DNA of 54,420 nt from Candidatus Roizmanbacteria bacterium RIFCSPLOWO2_01_FULL_37_16 (GCA_001789695.1 MGAI01000004.1:1-54420), one strand, 5' to 3'. Shown: positions 1 to 9,373, counted from the stretch's first letter. Numbers and translations: made by a program. The notes: generated by a model not told the origin, from the letters alone.

Positions 1-135
1 GGAAAAACGATCGACAGTAATAAAACCCGTATCCTTATCCATCTCGTATTTAATAAAAGAACCTTGCGGGATTTCGACAAAAACGTTTATTTCTTCCGGG
101 GGATTAATACCTGCGGAAAGTTTTGCTAGATCCAT
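1..135 (-). CDS. ppa: Inorganic pyrophosphatase, N-terminal part (cut by window edge)
   Basis: This is the first 45 codons of a family I inorganic pyrophosphatase, which hydrolyses pyrophosphate to phosphate in the cytosol. The visible part starts [20 protein letters not shown] and continues with EIPQGS and KYEMDKDTG, the typical N-terminal pattern of the family (EIPxGSxxKYExDKxTG). The rest, including the aspartate cluster of the active site, lies outside the window. The start codon is 22 bp after the gyrB stop on the same strand, so the two are probably co-transcribed. The family call rests on the N-terminus only. Confidence 0.85.
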   Translation of the reverse strand, partial: MDLAKLSAGINPPEEINVFVEIPQGSFIKYEMDKDTGFITVDRFS

Positions 136-157
136 AGGTAAATATATAAATTTATAA

Positions 158-2092
<1,935 letters not shown>

Positions 2093-2122
2093 TTAAATTT
2101 TACTAGATTTTAAAGCTAATTT

Positions 2123-2527
2123 CTATTTTAATTCGACTTTCCCTCCTGCAGCTTCAATCTTCTTTTTCGCTTCCTCTGCTGGTTCTTTTTTAACATTTTT
2201 CAAGAGTTCTTTTGGAGTGGATTCAACGAGCTTTTTAGCTTCCATTAAACCAAGATTAGGCAGTATTTCTCGTACTGCTTTTATAACGCCAAGCTTATTC
2301 TCACCAGCTCCGGATAATATAACTGTGAACGTAGTTTTTTCTTCTTTCTTTTGGGCATCTTGGGAAGTGGGTGAGGCAGCCGGTTGGCTAGCAGCAGCAA
2401 CCGGTATAGCTGAAACGCCAAACTTTTTCTCAAGATATTTAGAAAGATCGGCCATCTCAATAAGGGTCAAAGACTCGATTTCTTTTGCCAGTTTCTCTAG
2501 TTTTTCTGATAATTTTATTTCTGCCAT
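2123..2527 (-). CDS. rplL: 50S ribosomal protein bL12 (L7/L12)
   Basis: This is the ribosomal stalk protein that recruits translation factors. The 134 residues show an N-terminal dimerisation helix region, an Ala/Ser/Pro/Thr-rich hinge (about 43-60) and the conserved C-terminal domain with ENKLGVIKAVREI, LGLMEAKKLVE and the terminal AAGGKVELK. The start is preceded by a strong Shine-Dalgarno site (GAGGGGGTGAT ending about 8 nt before ATG). It sits 26 bp downstream of rplJ, the usual order, and 33 bp upstream of gyrB. rplK and rplA are not adjacent, unlike in many bacteria. Confidence 0.95.
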   Translation of the reverse strand: MAEIKLSEKLEKLAKEIESLTLIEMADLSKYLEKKFGVSAIPVAAASQPAASPTSQDAQKKEEKTTFTVILSGAGENKLGVIKAVREILPNLGLMEAKKLVESTPKELLKNVKKEPAEEAKKKIEAAGGKVELK

Positions 2528-2553
2528 AAATAATCACCCCCTCTTCCATAATC

Positions 2554-3087
2554 CTATTGTTTAGGTTTTTGTCTTAACAGGTAAACCAATTTATAAATAT
2601 TAGATTTCGTTAGAGAGACGAACCGAGAAGTTGGAGAATTTATTGATCCAATAATATTTGCCACTAATTGATTTTTACTAGGTAGTTGGGCAATTTTGAT
2701 AAGATCTGATGGCGGGTGGGATTCCCAATCTAATAGTCCAAACTTAAACGATAAGGTGGGTTCTTTTTTGCTAAAACTATAAAATGCGTTTAACCCTTTA
2801 GTCCAATCTTCATCAAAAAGCAGCAAAGCACTTGTTTCTTTAAGGGGAAAAAAAGATTTTTTAAGTTCTAGATATTTTTTTTCTTTCTGGGCAAGTTTAT
2901 TTATAGCCTTACCTAAAAGCGTATTTTTTATAACTTTAAATAATGAATGAGTTGTTTTTAATTCTTTTCGCAGGGTTTCAAGTGTTTGATGAGTAGTTCT
3001 GTCAATTTTGACTAGAATAAAATTTGGATGTTTTACCAGTAATTCTAAAAGTTTTTTTACGAAAGAAAGTTTTTCTTGTTTAATCAT
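2554..3087 (-). CDS. rplJ: 50S ribosomal protein uL10
   Basis: L10 is the base of the ribosomal stalk and binds 23S rRNA and L12 dimers. The 177 residues carry the family pattern: an N-terminal helix (MIKQEKLSFVKKLLELL), VKIDRTTHQTLETLRKELK, FKVIKNTLLGKAI, a central SALLLFDEDW-like strand and C-terminal helices that bind L12 (KSNIYKLVYLLRQ). It is directly followed by rplL. Upstream lie an 18-bp perfect palindrome and a tandem repeat rather than a recognisable L10 leader, so autoregulation cannot be read from the sequence. Confidence 0.9.
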   Translation of the reverse strand: MIKQEKLSFVKKLLELLVKHPNFILVKIDRTTHQTLETLRKELKTTHSLFKVIKNTLLGKAINKLAQKEKKYLELKKSFFPLKETSALLLFDEDWTKGLNAFYSFSKKEPTLSFKFGLLDWESHPPSDLIKIAQLPSKNQLVANIIGSINSPTSRFVSLTKSNIYKLVYLLRQKPKQ

Positions 3088-3102
3088 ATACTACCACTTT
3101 CA

Positions 3103-3120
3103 CTCCGCCAGCTGGCGGAG
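3103..3120. repeat. 18-bp perfect palindrome upstream of rplJ
   Basis: The sequence CTCCGCCAGCTGGCGGAG is its own reverse complement. It lies about 16 bp upstream of the rplJ start and stands out by GC content. It resembles the scattered GC-rich palindromes found elsewhere in this window (for example 7124-7138 and 47829-47863). In RNA it would form a strong hairpin in the rplJ leader. Confidence 0.8.
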
Positions 3121-3150
3121 ATCTACTTCGGGAAATTTTACCTCTTACAA

Positions 3151-3226
3151 CCCTTCGACTACGCTCAGGGCAAGGTTGCCCTTCGACTACGCTCAGGGCA
3201 AGGTTGCCCTTCGACTACGCTCAGGG
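3151..3226. repeat. Three tandem copies of a 28-bp repeat (CCCTTCGACTACGCTCAGGG core)
   Basis: The 20-bp core CCCTTCGACTACGCTCAGGG begins at 3151, 3179 and 3207, separated each time by CAAGGTTG. Related single copies of the core lie at about 47580-47599 (CCTTCGACTTCGCTCAGGA) and, in reverse, near 8468-8489 (TCCTGAGCAAAGTCGAAGGA). It lies between rplJ and rpmE and codes for nothing recognisable. Confidence 0.9.
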
Positions 3227-3287
3227 TAAGCCCGAAGTCTTAGTGACTGTTATTTATTTTACCAGAATTTTTTTAGAAAACAATATT

Positions 3288-3590
3288 CTAGATCTCACTT
3301 AGCAGCTCTTTTAAAGATTTTGGCTCTCTGTCTTCTTTTTGGGTTATTTTTCTTTTTTTGGTTGAAATAGTCGCTTGAAATTTTTTAGCTATTTCTTGTT
3401 TCTTTTGAAAAGTGTCGACTCTCCCTTTAATATCTAGATAGCGATGTTCACCAGTAAAGAAAGGATGACATTTATGGCAGACTTCTACGCTTATTGACTG
3501 CTTGGTGGAACCTGTGGTGAAGGTGTTCCTGCAGGACGAACAGGTGACGATAGCGTCGGGGAAATATTGTGGATGAATTTTAGGTTTCAT
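3288..3590 (-). CDS. rpmE: 50S ribosomal protein bL31
   Basis: L31 is a small protein of the large subunit central protuberance. The 100 residues begin MKPKIHPQYFPDAIVTCSSC and contain two cysteine pairs (CSSC and CHKC) that form the zinc site of the C+ type, followed by the typical HPFFTGEHRYLDIKGRVDTFQKK. A lysine-rich tail of about 30 residues extends beyond the usual length of about 70. It probably has its own promoter (extended -10 at 3600-3605) and lies downstream of prfA, a common neighbourhood (rpmE-prfA). Confidence 0.93.
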   Translation of the reverse strand: MKPKIHPQYFPDAIVTCSSCRNTFTTGSTKQSISVEVCHKCHPFFTGEHRYLDIKGRVDTFQKKQEIAKKFQATISTKKRKITQKEDREPKSLKELLSEI

Positions 3591-3599
3591 AGAGTTTAT

Positions 3600-3608
3600 A
3601 TTATAACA
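3600..3608 (-). promoter_or_regulatory. Extended -10 promoter of rpmE
   Basis: On the minus strand the sequence reads TGTTATAAT, a TGn extension followed by a perfect TATAAT (3605 to 3600). The rpmE ATG begins only 9 nt further on, so the 5' UTR would be about 2-4 nt. No convincing -35 is needed for an extended -10 site. Confidence 0.55.
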
Positions 3609-3612
3609 CGTT

Positions 3613-3644
3613 AACCCATTAACGCGTTAACGGGTTAATGGGTT
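3613..3644. repeat. Inverted repeat at the 3' end of prfA
   Basis: An 11-bp stem, AACCCATTAAC (3613-3623) against GTTAATGGGTT (3634-3644), with a 10-nt loop. The last codons of prfA and its stop lie inside this hairpin. There is no T-run after it on the minus strand, so it is not a typical intrinsic terminator. It may stabilise the mRNA end or be a repeat relic. Confidence 0.7.
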
Positions 3645-4325
3645 GAAAACTTTGTCCCATTTTCCCTCCCCAATAATCTGTTCGAGATTGTAAAAACTTT
3701 TTTCCAAGCGATGGTCTGTCAGTCTATTTTGGGGAAAATTATAAGTGCGAATTTTTTCAGCTCTTTCTCCTGTACCAACATCTTTCACGTATGAATTTAC
3801 AATTCCTTTTCTTTTTTCTTCTTCCAGTTGATATAACTTTCCCAAAAGAATATCCATAGCAATTTTTCTGTTGGCTTCTTGATACCTTTCACGGCTAGCA
3901 GTCGCTACTATGCCTGATGGTTTATGAGTGAGTCTAACAGCTGTCGATACTTTGTTGACATTTTGTCCTCCTTTCCCTCCGCTTCGAAAAAATTGCCATT
4001 CAAGATCTGAAGGATGAATCCTTGTATCAGTTTGTATAATTTGAGGCAAAACTACGATGATGGCTGTTGAAGTATGAATTCGTCCTCTTCGCTCGGTTGT
4101 GGGGATTCTTTGAACTCTGTGAACACCAGTTTCATTTTTAAAGTAACTAAAAGCATTTTCACCTGTGATTTTAATAATATTTTCTTCAAGATAGACAAAT
4201 TTGAAGTTCATTTTTTGGGCAAATCGTATGTAAGATAACAAAAGCTCCTTCATCCAAAGCTTCGCCTCATCTCCGCCGACGCCAGGAATTGCCTCAATAA
4301 TTGCAACTTTTGGATTGATAGTCAT
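3627..4325 (-). CDS. prfA: Peptide chain release factor 1, lacking domain 1
   Basis: This factor reads UAA/UAG and triggers peptide release. Its codon-recognition tripeptide is P-T-T (in [14 protein letters not shown]), which follows the RF1 P-x-T form and not the RF2 SPF form. The catalytic GGQ is present in [10 protein letters not shown], and the C-terminal [14 protein letters not shown] is canonical. At 232 residues it is about 120 shorter than normal. Translation starts right before the conserved [11 protein letters not shown] segment, so all of domain 1 is absent. Upstream there are only 61 bp before hisS and no frame encodes domain 1. RF-H type proteins are shorter still and lack the tripeptide domain, so RF1 is the better call. 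Confidence 0.88.
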   Translation of the reverse strand: MTINPKVAIIEAIPGVGGDEAKLWMKELLLSYIRFAQKMNFKFVYLEENIIKITGENAFSYFKNETGVHRVQRIPTTERRGRIHTSTAIIVVLPQIIQTDTRIHPSDLEWQFFRSGGKGGQNVNKVSTAVRLTHKPSGIVATASRERYQEANRKIAMDILLGKLYQLEEEKRKGIVNSYVKDVGTGERAEKIRTYNFPQNRLTDHRLEKSFYNLEQIIGEGKWDKVFNPLTR

Positions 4326-4386
4326 AAATAAATTAGTCTAATTAACCTAATTAATTTTGACATTTGGAAATTGGAATTTGATTAGA

Positions 4387-5649
4387 TCAATTAGAATAAT
4401 TAGAAATTAGAAATTTGATGAGTTCAGACTCTGACAACTCTTTCTGCTCACCTGTTTTCATATTTTTAAGTTTTAGGACATTTTTTTTCACCTCTTCAGG
4501 ACCGATTATGACTACAAATTGGATTCCTTTTTTATCGGCGTATTTTAATTGTTTATCCAGTTTCTCTATCGTCGGAGAAACTTCGGTCTTTATTTTGTTT
4601 TTTCGCAATTCTGAAGTTAGTTTTAGTGAATTTTTAAGCGTTATTTGATCGAAAACTGTTACCAGGGCTTGAGTTCCCCTCGTTTCTTGAGAGATAATTT
4701 TAAAATATTCCGCTGCTTCGACCATCCTATCAAAACCAAAAGCGATTCCGACCGCTGGAGTTGGGTCACCGCCCAGTTGTTCTATTAATTTATCATATCT
4801 TCCACCCCCGCCGCACGAACCGGCAGCATACCCTGGTAAAACAACCTCGAAAATCATTCCCGTGTAATAATCTAAACCCCTCGCCAGACTCGAAGAGAAG
4901 ATAATATCTCTTTTTGGAACTCCTAATAAAATTGTCGTCTTAATAATTTCAGCAAGATTTTTTGAAAGCGTTGCTTCTGTAATTGAATTTATAGCCATTT
5001 GAGCCTGACTTTCATCCAACCCTTTCTTTATTAGTTCTTCAATTACTCTTTGGTTTCCGATTTTTTCTAGTTTATCGATACTTTGAATAAGGGAAAAAAT
5101 ATTTAAATTAGAATTGGTGAACGGTTCCAGATAACGAAAAAGAGTTTGTCTGTCATTTATTAATATCTTGATTTTTGGATAGCCCACATTTTGAAAAGCA
5201 AAATAGGTTGTAGCAACAATTTCTGCATCGGCAATTGGCGAAGTGGAATTAAAAATATCTATATCACATTGGGTAAATTCTCGAAAACGACCCCTTTGAG
5301 GTTTATCGGCACGATAGACATTTTGAATCTGGTAACGTTTAAAAAATTTAGGCAATGCCGATTGATATTGAGCTAAGACGCGAGCAGTAGGAACAGTTTG
5401 ATCATATCTTAAGGCTACTTCTCTTCCTCCAGAGTCTCTGAACCTGTAAAGAAGTTTATCTGCTTCCTTACCGTATTTTCCCAAAAGAAGAGAAGCATAC
5501 TCAAGAGTTGGGGTTTCCAAAGGTTCATAGCCAAAAAGTTCAAATATCTCTTTTACTTTTTGAGCCACAAGATCACGCTTTCTTTTTTCAGTAGGTAAAA
5601 AATCACGGAAACCCTTTAATGTTTGTGGTTTTAAAATATTTTTTATCAT
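4387..5649 (-). CDS. hisS: Histidyl-tRNA synthetase
   Basis: This class II synthetase charges tRNA-His. The 420 residues include motif 1 (FELFGYEPLETPTLEYA), motif 2 (RYQIQNVYRADKPQRGRFREFTQCDID), the HisRS-specific LARGLDYYTG and motif 3 region (PAVGIAFGFDRM), and a C-terminal anticodon-binding domain (about 330-420). It is preceded by a leader peptide with three histidine codons and by overlapping antiterminator and terminator hairpins (5667-5732), so its expression is very likely controlled by charged tRNA-His. A TATAAT at 5659-5664, after the terminator and 9 nt before the ATG, could give a second, unregulated leaderless start. Confidence 0.95.
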   Translation of the reverse strand: MIKNILKPQTLKGFRDFLPTEKRKRDLVAQKVKEIFELFGYEPLETPTLEYASLLLGKYGKEADKLLYRFRDSGGREVALRYDQTVPTARVLAQYQSALPKFFKRYQIQNVYRADKPQRGRFREFTQCDIDIFNSTSPIADAEIVATTYFAFQNVGYPKIKILINDRQTLFRYLEPFTNSNLNIFSLIQSIDKLEKIGNQRVIEELIKKGLDESQAQMAINSITEATLSKNLAEIIKTTILLGVPKRDIIFSSSLARGLDYYTGMIFEVVLPGYAAGSCGGGGRYDKLIEQLGGDPTPAVGIAFGFDRMVEAAEYFKIISQETRGTQALVTVFDQITLKNSLKLTSELRKNKIKTEVSPTIEKLDKQLKYADKKGIQFVVIIGPEEVKKNVLKLKNMKTGEQKELSESELIKFLISNYSN

Positions 5650-5666
5650 ATTTTTAAAATTATACT

Positions 5667-5690
5667 AAAAAACCCTCCTTTCAGAGGGTT
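5667..5690 (-). terminator. Attenuator (intrinsic terminator) in the hisS leader
   Basis: Read on the minus strand: stem AACCCTC (5690-5684), loop TGAAAG, stem GAGGGTT (5677-5671), with a run of six T that starts inside the stem and ends at 5667. It is a normal rho-independent terminator, but it sits 18 nt upstream of the hisS start rather than behind a gene. The left arm can instead pair with 5716-5723, which would abolish the terminator. Confidence 0.88.
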
Positions 5691-5732
5691 ATTAAAATTT
5701 AATTACAAAAGTTACAACCCTCTGCTAAGAGG
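5683..5732 (-). promoter_or_regulatory. Antiterminator and pause hairpins of the hisS attenuator
   Basis: On the minus-strand RNA, segment 1 (CCTCT, 5732-5728) pairs with segment 2 (AGAGG, 5723-5719) in a 5-bp hairpin with a 4-nt loop. Segment 2, extended to AGAGGGTT (5723-5716), can instead pair perfectly over 8 bp with segment 3, AACCCTCT (5690-5683). Segment 3 is also the left arm of the terminator. The 1:2 and 3:4 pairings exclude 2:3, the classical logic of ribosome-mediated attenuation. The His codons lie immediately 5' of segment 1. Confidence 0.85.
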
Positions 5733-5774
5733 ATGATGATGACTTTCTGTATTTTTAGTCGTTTTGTATTGCAT
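5712..5774 (-). CDS. His leader peptide of hisS (20 aa, contains His-His-His)
   Basis: A short reading frame of 20 codons plus TAA lies in the hisS leader. Residues 12-14 are three consecutive CAT histidine codons (5741-5733). The peptide begins MQYKTTKNTES and ends PLSRGL. Its 3' part overlaps the RNA segments that make the pause and antiterminator hairpins. A ribosome held at the His codons would cover segment 1 and free segment 2 to form the antiterminator. A ribosome reaching the stop codon would cover segment 2 and let the terminator form. The role is comparable to HisL of enterobacteria, but this leader precedes a synthetase gene. It follows a good promoter with almost no 5' UTR. Confidence 0.85.
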   Translation of the reverse strand: MQYKTTKNTESHHHPLSRGL

Positions 5775-5785
5775 ACCTAAAACCT

Positions 5786-5814
5786 ATATTACCAAATTGT
5801 TGCTAAATACTCAA
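5786..5814 (-). promoter_or_regulatory. Promoter of the hisS leader
   Basis: On the minus strand TTGAGT (5814-5809), a 17-bp spacer and TAATAT (5791-5786). The leader peptide ATG (5774) starts 11 nt after the -10 box, so the expected transcript begins about 5 nt before the leader start codon. Confidence 0.7.
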
Positions 5815-5945
5815 GTGAAAATTGTTTTAGTGTATAGTTTCACAGAGTAAAATATTATAGTTAAAGTCTATATAAAATAAGAAGAGTTTTTTAGTGTTTG
5901 ATGATTTGATAAAAGATATTATATTGTAAGAGTTAAACCTTAATG

Positions 5946-7079
5946 TTATTCGTTGAAGGCTTCGAGGGTGAGCTGTTTTTCGAGAATTTCTCCATTTTGC
6001 CAGATTTTTAGATTGACTCTTTCACCAATTTTCTTTTGGAGAATTTTTTTAGCCAGGACTTGATCATCGTCTCCTTTTATCCTCTGACCGTCGAATTCGA
6101 TGATGATATCCTCTTCCTGAATTCCAGCTTTTTGGGCGGGAGAGTTATCTAAAACTTCAATAACATAGGCTCCTTCGGCAATCTCATTTAAAACCGCAGT
6201 TTCTTTGTCAATAATCTTGTAACGAACACCTATATAGGGCCGTTCGAAACTACCTCCCTGTTTATTGAAATTGTCTATTAAAGTCTTTACGATATTAACA
6301 GGAAGTGCAAAGCCAATATTTTGACTTTCTTGGGCAATAGCTACATTTACTCCCACTACCTGTCCTTTAGAATTCAAAAGAGGTCCTCCAGAATTGCCAG
6401 GATTTATAGCGGCATCGGTTTGGATGACATTATCAAGCTTCTCAACATATCCTTCAAAGGGTGATCCGGCGGTTATGCCTCTTCCTAATCCAGATATGAT
6501 GCCAACAGTAACTGTATTGGTAAATTCTCCTAGTGGTGTACCAATCGCTATAGCCATCTGACCCAATTTAAGATTGTTAGAGTTTCCTAATTTAAGAGGC
6601 TTTAGTCCGGATACGTTTATTTTTACAATTGCTAGATCATTTAGAGGATCTCGATATATTTTTACTATGTCATATTTTTTATTGTCATTGGTCAGGACCT
6701 TATAGGAAGCGTCTGTATCGGAAACAACGTGTTTATTAGTGATGATCAGTCCGTCTTGAGAGATGATAAAGCCTGATCCGATATTTTGTTCAACTTTTTG
6801 TTGTCTGCCAGGAATTCTTCTGAAAGGACTGAACGGATCAAAAGGATCAATTTCAAAAAAATCACTTGTCGATGTTGTTTTACTGATTCCAACTGTGACT
6901 ACAGATGGTAGTGATTCTTCGACGACCTTGGTAATGACTGATTCTTCATAGACGACGGTTTGTTTTTCAATTTTTGGGCTAGGGGGTGTTGCTTGTTGAA
7001 GAGTAAAAGGGAGTCGAGATTTTTGGGCTATAGCCAGAACAATTATGAGAATCGCAAGGAGAAATAAAAGTTTTTTCAT
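5946..7079 (-). CDS. HtrA/DegP-type serine protease, membrane anchored
   Basis: This is a trypsin-like S1C protease with one C-terminal PDZ domain, acting outside the cytoplasmic membrane on misfolded proteins. From the start at 7079 (377 aa): N-terminal hydrophobic anchor (residues 3-18), Ser/Pro-rich linker, catalytic triad His117 (TNKHVVS), Asp148 (DPLNDLAIV) and Ser230 (NPGNSGGPL), then PDZ (about 285-375, AGIQEEDIIIEFDGQRI). An in-frame ATG two codons upstream (7085) is also possible. The start at 7079 is preferred because an extended -10 box ends at 7088, which puts transcription start near 7080. It is followed by the hisS attenuator region. Confidence 0.92.
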   Translation of the reverse strand: MKKLLFLLAILIIVLAIAQKSRLPFTLQQATPPSPKIEKQTVVYEESVITKVVEESLPSVVTVGISKTTSTSDFFEIDPFDPFSPFRRIPGRQQKVEQNIGSGFIISQDGLIITNKHVVSDTDASYKVLTNDNKKYDIVKIYRDPLNDLAIVKINVSGLKPLKLGNSNNLKLGQMAIAIGTPLGEFTNTVTVGIISGLGRGITAGSPFEGYVEKLDNVIQTDAAINPGNSGGPLLNSKGQVVGVNVAIAQESQNIGFALPVNIVKTLIDNFNKQGGSFERPYIGVRYKIIDKETAVLNEIAEGAYVIEVLDNSPAQKAGIQEEDIIIEFDGQRIKGDDDQVLAKKILQKKIGERVNLKIWQNGEILEKQLTLEAFNE

Positions 7080-7087
7080 ATACATAT

Positions 7088-7096
7088 ATTATAGCA
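7088..7096 (-). promoter_or_regulatory. Extended -10 promoter of the HtrA gene
   Basis: On the minus strand the sequence is TGCTATAAT: TGn plus a perfect TATAAT (7093-7088). The start codon chosen for the protease lies 8 nt after it, so the mRNA would be leaderless or nearly so. Confidence 0.55.
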
Positions 7097-7123
7097 TTGC
7101 CTAAGTCATATGGGGATCCTTCT

Positions 7124-7169
7124 CCCGCCTTTGGCGGGATCAGGATGACCCGCCTAAATCGGCGGGTCA
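7124..7169. repeat. Two adjacent GC-rich hairpins (CCCGCC/GGCGGG)
   Basis: CCCGCC-TTT-GGCGGG at 7124-7138 is followed by TGACCCGCC-TAAATC-GGCGGGTCA at 7146-7169 (9-bp stem). They lie at the 3' end of the CtpA gene and overlap its stop codon. Neither is followed by a T-run on the minus strand. The same CCCGCC loop GGCGGG hairpin occurs twice inside the 16S rRNA gene (53737-53752, 54055-54069). Confidence 0.8.
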
Positions 7170-8411
7170 TTTGATAAGCTGTTTTATTGCTTTTTCAAGC
7201 TGCTGATCATTCTCTCGAGTTAGGGTGGTTCCTTCTTTTAGTTTGTTTTCAACCTTAATGTCTGGTTCTATACCTTTACTGTTTATCCAGTCACCTTTTG
7301 GCAATATCCATTTCGCCACGGTTATATGAATTCCAGCTCCTCCTTTTAAATTAGTTGCCTCTTGCACCGATCCTTTACCGAAGCTTTTTTCACCTATTAG
7401 ACGCGCTCTTTTATAGTCCCTTAAAGCACCAGCCAGGATCTCTGAGGCTGAAGCTGAACCTTTATTGATTATTACCACTAAGGGTATATCAAGAAGTTTG
7501 CCCTCCCTTTTTACTTGATATGACTTTTCATCTTGAGTTGTTGACGTTTGTTTTACTACTAGTTTTCCTTTCGGTAGAAATTCTGACGCCACGTAGACAG
7601 AGCCATCAAGATAACCTCCGGGATTGTCTCTTAAGTCGATGATCAATCCTTTAATCTCATCCCTTTGCCATTTTTCAGCGATTTCTTCAGCAGTTTTGTC
7701 CCACTCGTCATTGGTGTTATCGCCAAACTGATTAAGCTTAATAATGGCGACGGACTGATTCTTTCTTTTTTCGTAACTTATTTCAACTGACTCAACTTTA
7801 ATTTGTTCACGAACAATAACAACTTCAAATTCTTTTGAAGAGCGCTCTAGAGTAAGTTTTACTTTTGTTCCCCGTGTTCCTCGAATTTTAGAAACTGCCT
7901 GGGGTAAAGTCCAACCTTTGGTAGATTTATCGTCAACTTCATTTATAAAATCACCAGCCTTTATCCCGCTTTTTTGTGCCGGAGAATTTTTAAGTGGAGC
8001 GACCACAGTGATGCGGTTATCTTGAAGTCCAAGTTGAGCTCCTATTCCTTCAAATTTACCCGCTAGATCGTCTCTCGATTCTTTATTTTCTTCAGGTGTA
8101 AGAAAAAAAGTATACGGGTCTTCAAGAGCTGAAACCATTCCTTTGATAGCGCCAAAATACATTTTCTGTTTGTCAATTTTGCTTTTGTCGATAAATTTTC
8201 TCTCAAGTTCTTCCCAAGTCTCCCAAAAAAGTTCAAAATCTAATTTTTTATCATCCAATAGAGGGCTTCGTTTTGTATTAAAAACGCTGTTGTTTAACTG
8301 TCCGATTCTTTCAATTTTTTCTTTATATTGGCCTAATTTTAAACCCGTACCAAAAAGAAAAACGCCAAGAGATAAAAGCAACAGTATATTAGTTATCTTT
8401 TTAGTAAACAT
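7167..8411 (-). CDS. C-terminal processing peptidase (S41, CtpA family)
   Basis: A membrane-anchored S41 protease that cleaves C-terminal tails of exported proteins. From the start at 8411 it has 414 residues: one N-terminal hydrophobic helix (about 7-22), a PDZ domain (about 120-200, GIGAQLGL and SPAQKSGIKAGDFI), and the protease core with LIIDLRDNPGG, the nucleophile region NKGSASASEILAGAL (about 316-330) and the general-base lysine in GEKSFGKGSVQ (about 346). A longer frame continues upstream to 8498, but that part is encoded by a repeat, so the internal ATG in front of the signal anchor is preferred. It lies 82 bp upstream of the HtrA gene; both act on envelope proteins. Confidence 0.92.
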   Translation of the reverse strand: MFTKKITNILLLLSLGVFLFGTGLKLGQYKEKIERIGQLNNSVFNTKRSPLLDDKKLDFELFWETWEELERKFIDKSKIDKQKMYFGAIKGMVSALEDPYTFFLTPEENKESRDDLAGKFEGIGAQLGLQDNRITVVAPLKNSPAQKSGIKAGDFINEVDDKSTKGWTLPQAVSKIRGTRGTKVKLTLERSSKEFEVVIVREQIKVESVEISYEKRKNQSVAIIKLNQFGDNTNDEWDKTAEEIAEKWQRDEIKGLIIDLRDNPGGYLDGSVYVASEFLPKGKLVVKQTSTTQDEKSYQVKREGKLLDIPLVVIINKGSASASEILAGALRDYKRARLIGEKSFGKGSVQEATNLKGGAGIHITVAKWILPKGDWINSKGIEPDIKVENKLKEGTTLTRENDQQLEKAIKQLIK

Positions 8412-8447
8412 AAATCTATTAAAATCCAAATGACAAAATCCAATGGA

Positions 8448-8536
8448 TTCGACTGTGCTCATCATTGTCCTGAGCAAAGTCGAAGGACAAAATCCCAATT
8501 AAATCCCAAGTCTAATCCCGCTTAGCGGGATGAATT
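8448..8536. repeat. Intergenic palindromic repeats upstream of the CtpA gene
   Basis: Two short repeats occur here. One contains TCGACTGTGCTCA facing TGAGCAAAGTCGA (interrupted inverted repeat) and is related to the 3151-3226 repeat. The other is AATCCCGCTTAGCGGGAT at about 8513-8531 with a 6-bp stem. They fill most of the 150-bp gap between two minus-strand genes. Confidence 0.65.
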
Positions 8537-8562
8537 GACATTTGAGCTTTGAATCCTGGAAT

Positions 8563-9282
8563 TTATCTGTAAAAATATATCTTACTATATTGTTTATCAA
8601 TTAAACAATAAGGTAAATTTAATTTTAGAATCTGTTTGAAATCTTCGATTGTTTTAATTTGTGCTTCAGGTAGGTCCGAATTTTGTGGTGGTACTCTCAT
8701 GGTAACAAAACCGCGAATACCCAAAGCTTCTGCTTTGGTTTTTAAATATACATCGACTACTTCAGCTATCATAATTTTATTAGCTGCTTGAGATGCAAAG
8801 ATTGGTCCATATGGATCTTTAAAGAATATAGTTTCTCCGCCAAAATTTGTACTTGCTTGTTTGAGTTGGAAATCTTTTGCCTCGGTAACCTTAATTTTTA
8901 TCCGCTCTTTAGTTAGTTCTACAATTTCACCTTTAAAATAAGCATTAGTAAATGTGTTCTTTGATTTATAGATAGAGATATTTACTGTCCCTTCGTAGTG
9001 ATTGATCTCCTTAATGACACCGTTATAATCACTTAAAATAACATTTTTACTGATTAAACTTTTCCTCTCAGCAATGATGTCTCCCTTTTGAATTGGGTCA
9101 CCAACAAATTTTTTAAGGTATTTAAATATTTTATCGGAAGGAATTTGTAATTTTTTTGCAATGGAGATGATGATATCTTCACTTTGGTAGTCTTCAATAA
9201 AAGGTGTATTAAAATCAACCTTTTGACCAACCTTTAAAATACACTTTGTATCTGTTGGTGTAGATATTGAAATATTCATCAT
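8563..9282 (-). CDS. Uncharacterised protein with a lipoyl/hammerhead-like middle part
   Basis: I do not recognise this 239-residue protein. It is predicted to be soluble, with no signal peptide or membrane helix. Residues about 60-100 (VGDPIQKGDIIAERKSL, then NGVIKEINHYEGTVNI) look like a sandwich barrel hybrid or biotinyl-lipoyl-like fold, in which a GD-x-IxKGDxIA turn is followed by G-x-I-x-x-I. The C-terminal third (GIRGFVTMRVPP, PYCLIDKQYSKIYFYR) has no motif I can name. It stands alone between the CtpA gene and rpsR. A start one codon later is equally possible. No function is proposed. Confidence 0.6.
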   Translation of the reverse strand: MMNISISTPTDTKCILKVGQKVDFNTPFIEDYQSEDIIISIAKKLQIPSDKIFKYLKKFVGDPIQKGDIIAERKSLISKNVILSDYNGVIKEINHYEGTVNISIYKSKNTFTNAYFKGEIVELTKERIKIKVTEAKDFQLKQASTNFGGETIFFKDPYGPIFASQAANKIMIAEVVDVYLKTKAEALGIRGFVTMRVPPQNSDLPEAQIKTIEDFKQILKLNLPYCLIDKQYSKIYFYR

Positions 9283-9373
9283 ATAATTTAAACAATCTGC
9301 ATTTTATGCTTACGAATTATTATTCTTGAAATTTTCCCTCAGTAAAATTATAGCAAGAAGTTATGAAGATTAT

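Noticed and set aside
3151-3226. CRISPR-like tandem repeats
   Set aside because: The 8-nt units between the cores are identical and far too short for spacers; it is a simple tandem repeat.
4326-4386. Frameshifted domain 1 of release factor 1
   Set aside because: Only 61 bp of AT-rich non-coding sequence separate prfA from hisS; no remnant in any frame.
5650-5814. T-box riboswitch upstream of hisS
   Set aside because: No T-box consensus or specifier stem; the short His-rich reading frame and segment pairing explain the terminator better.
6979-7170. Open frame overlapping the start of the HtrA gene
   Set aside because: It runs through the GC-rich hairpins and the promoter and has no protein-like pattern.
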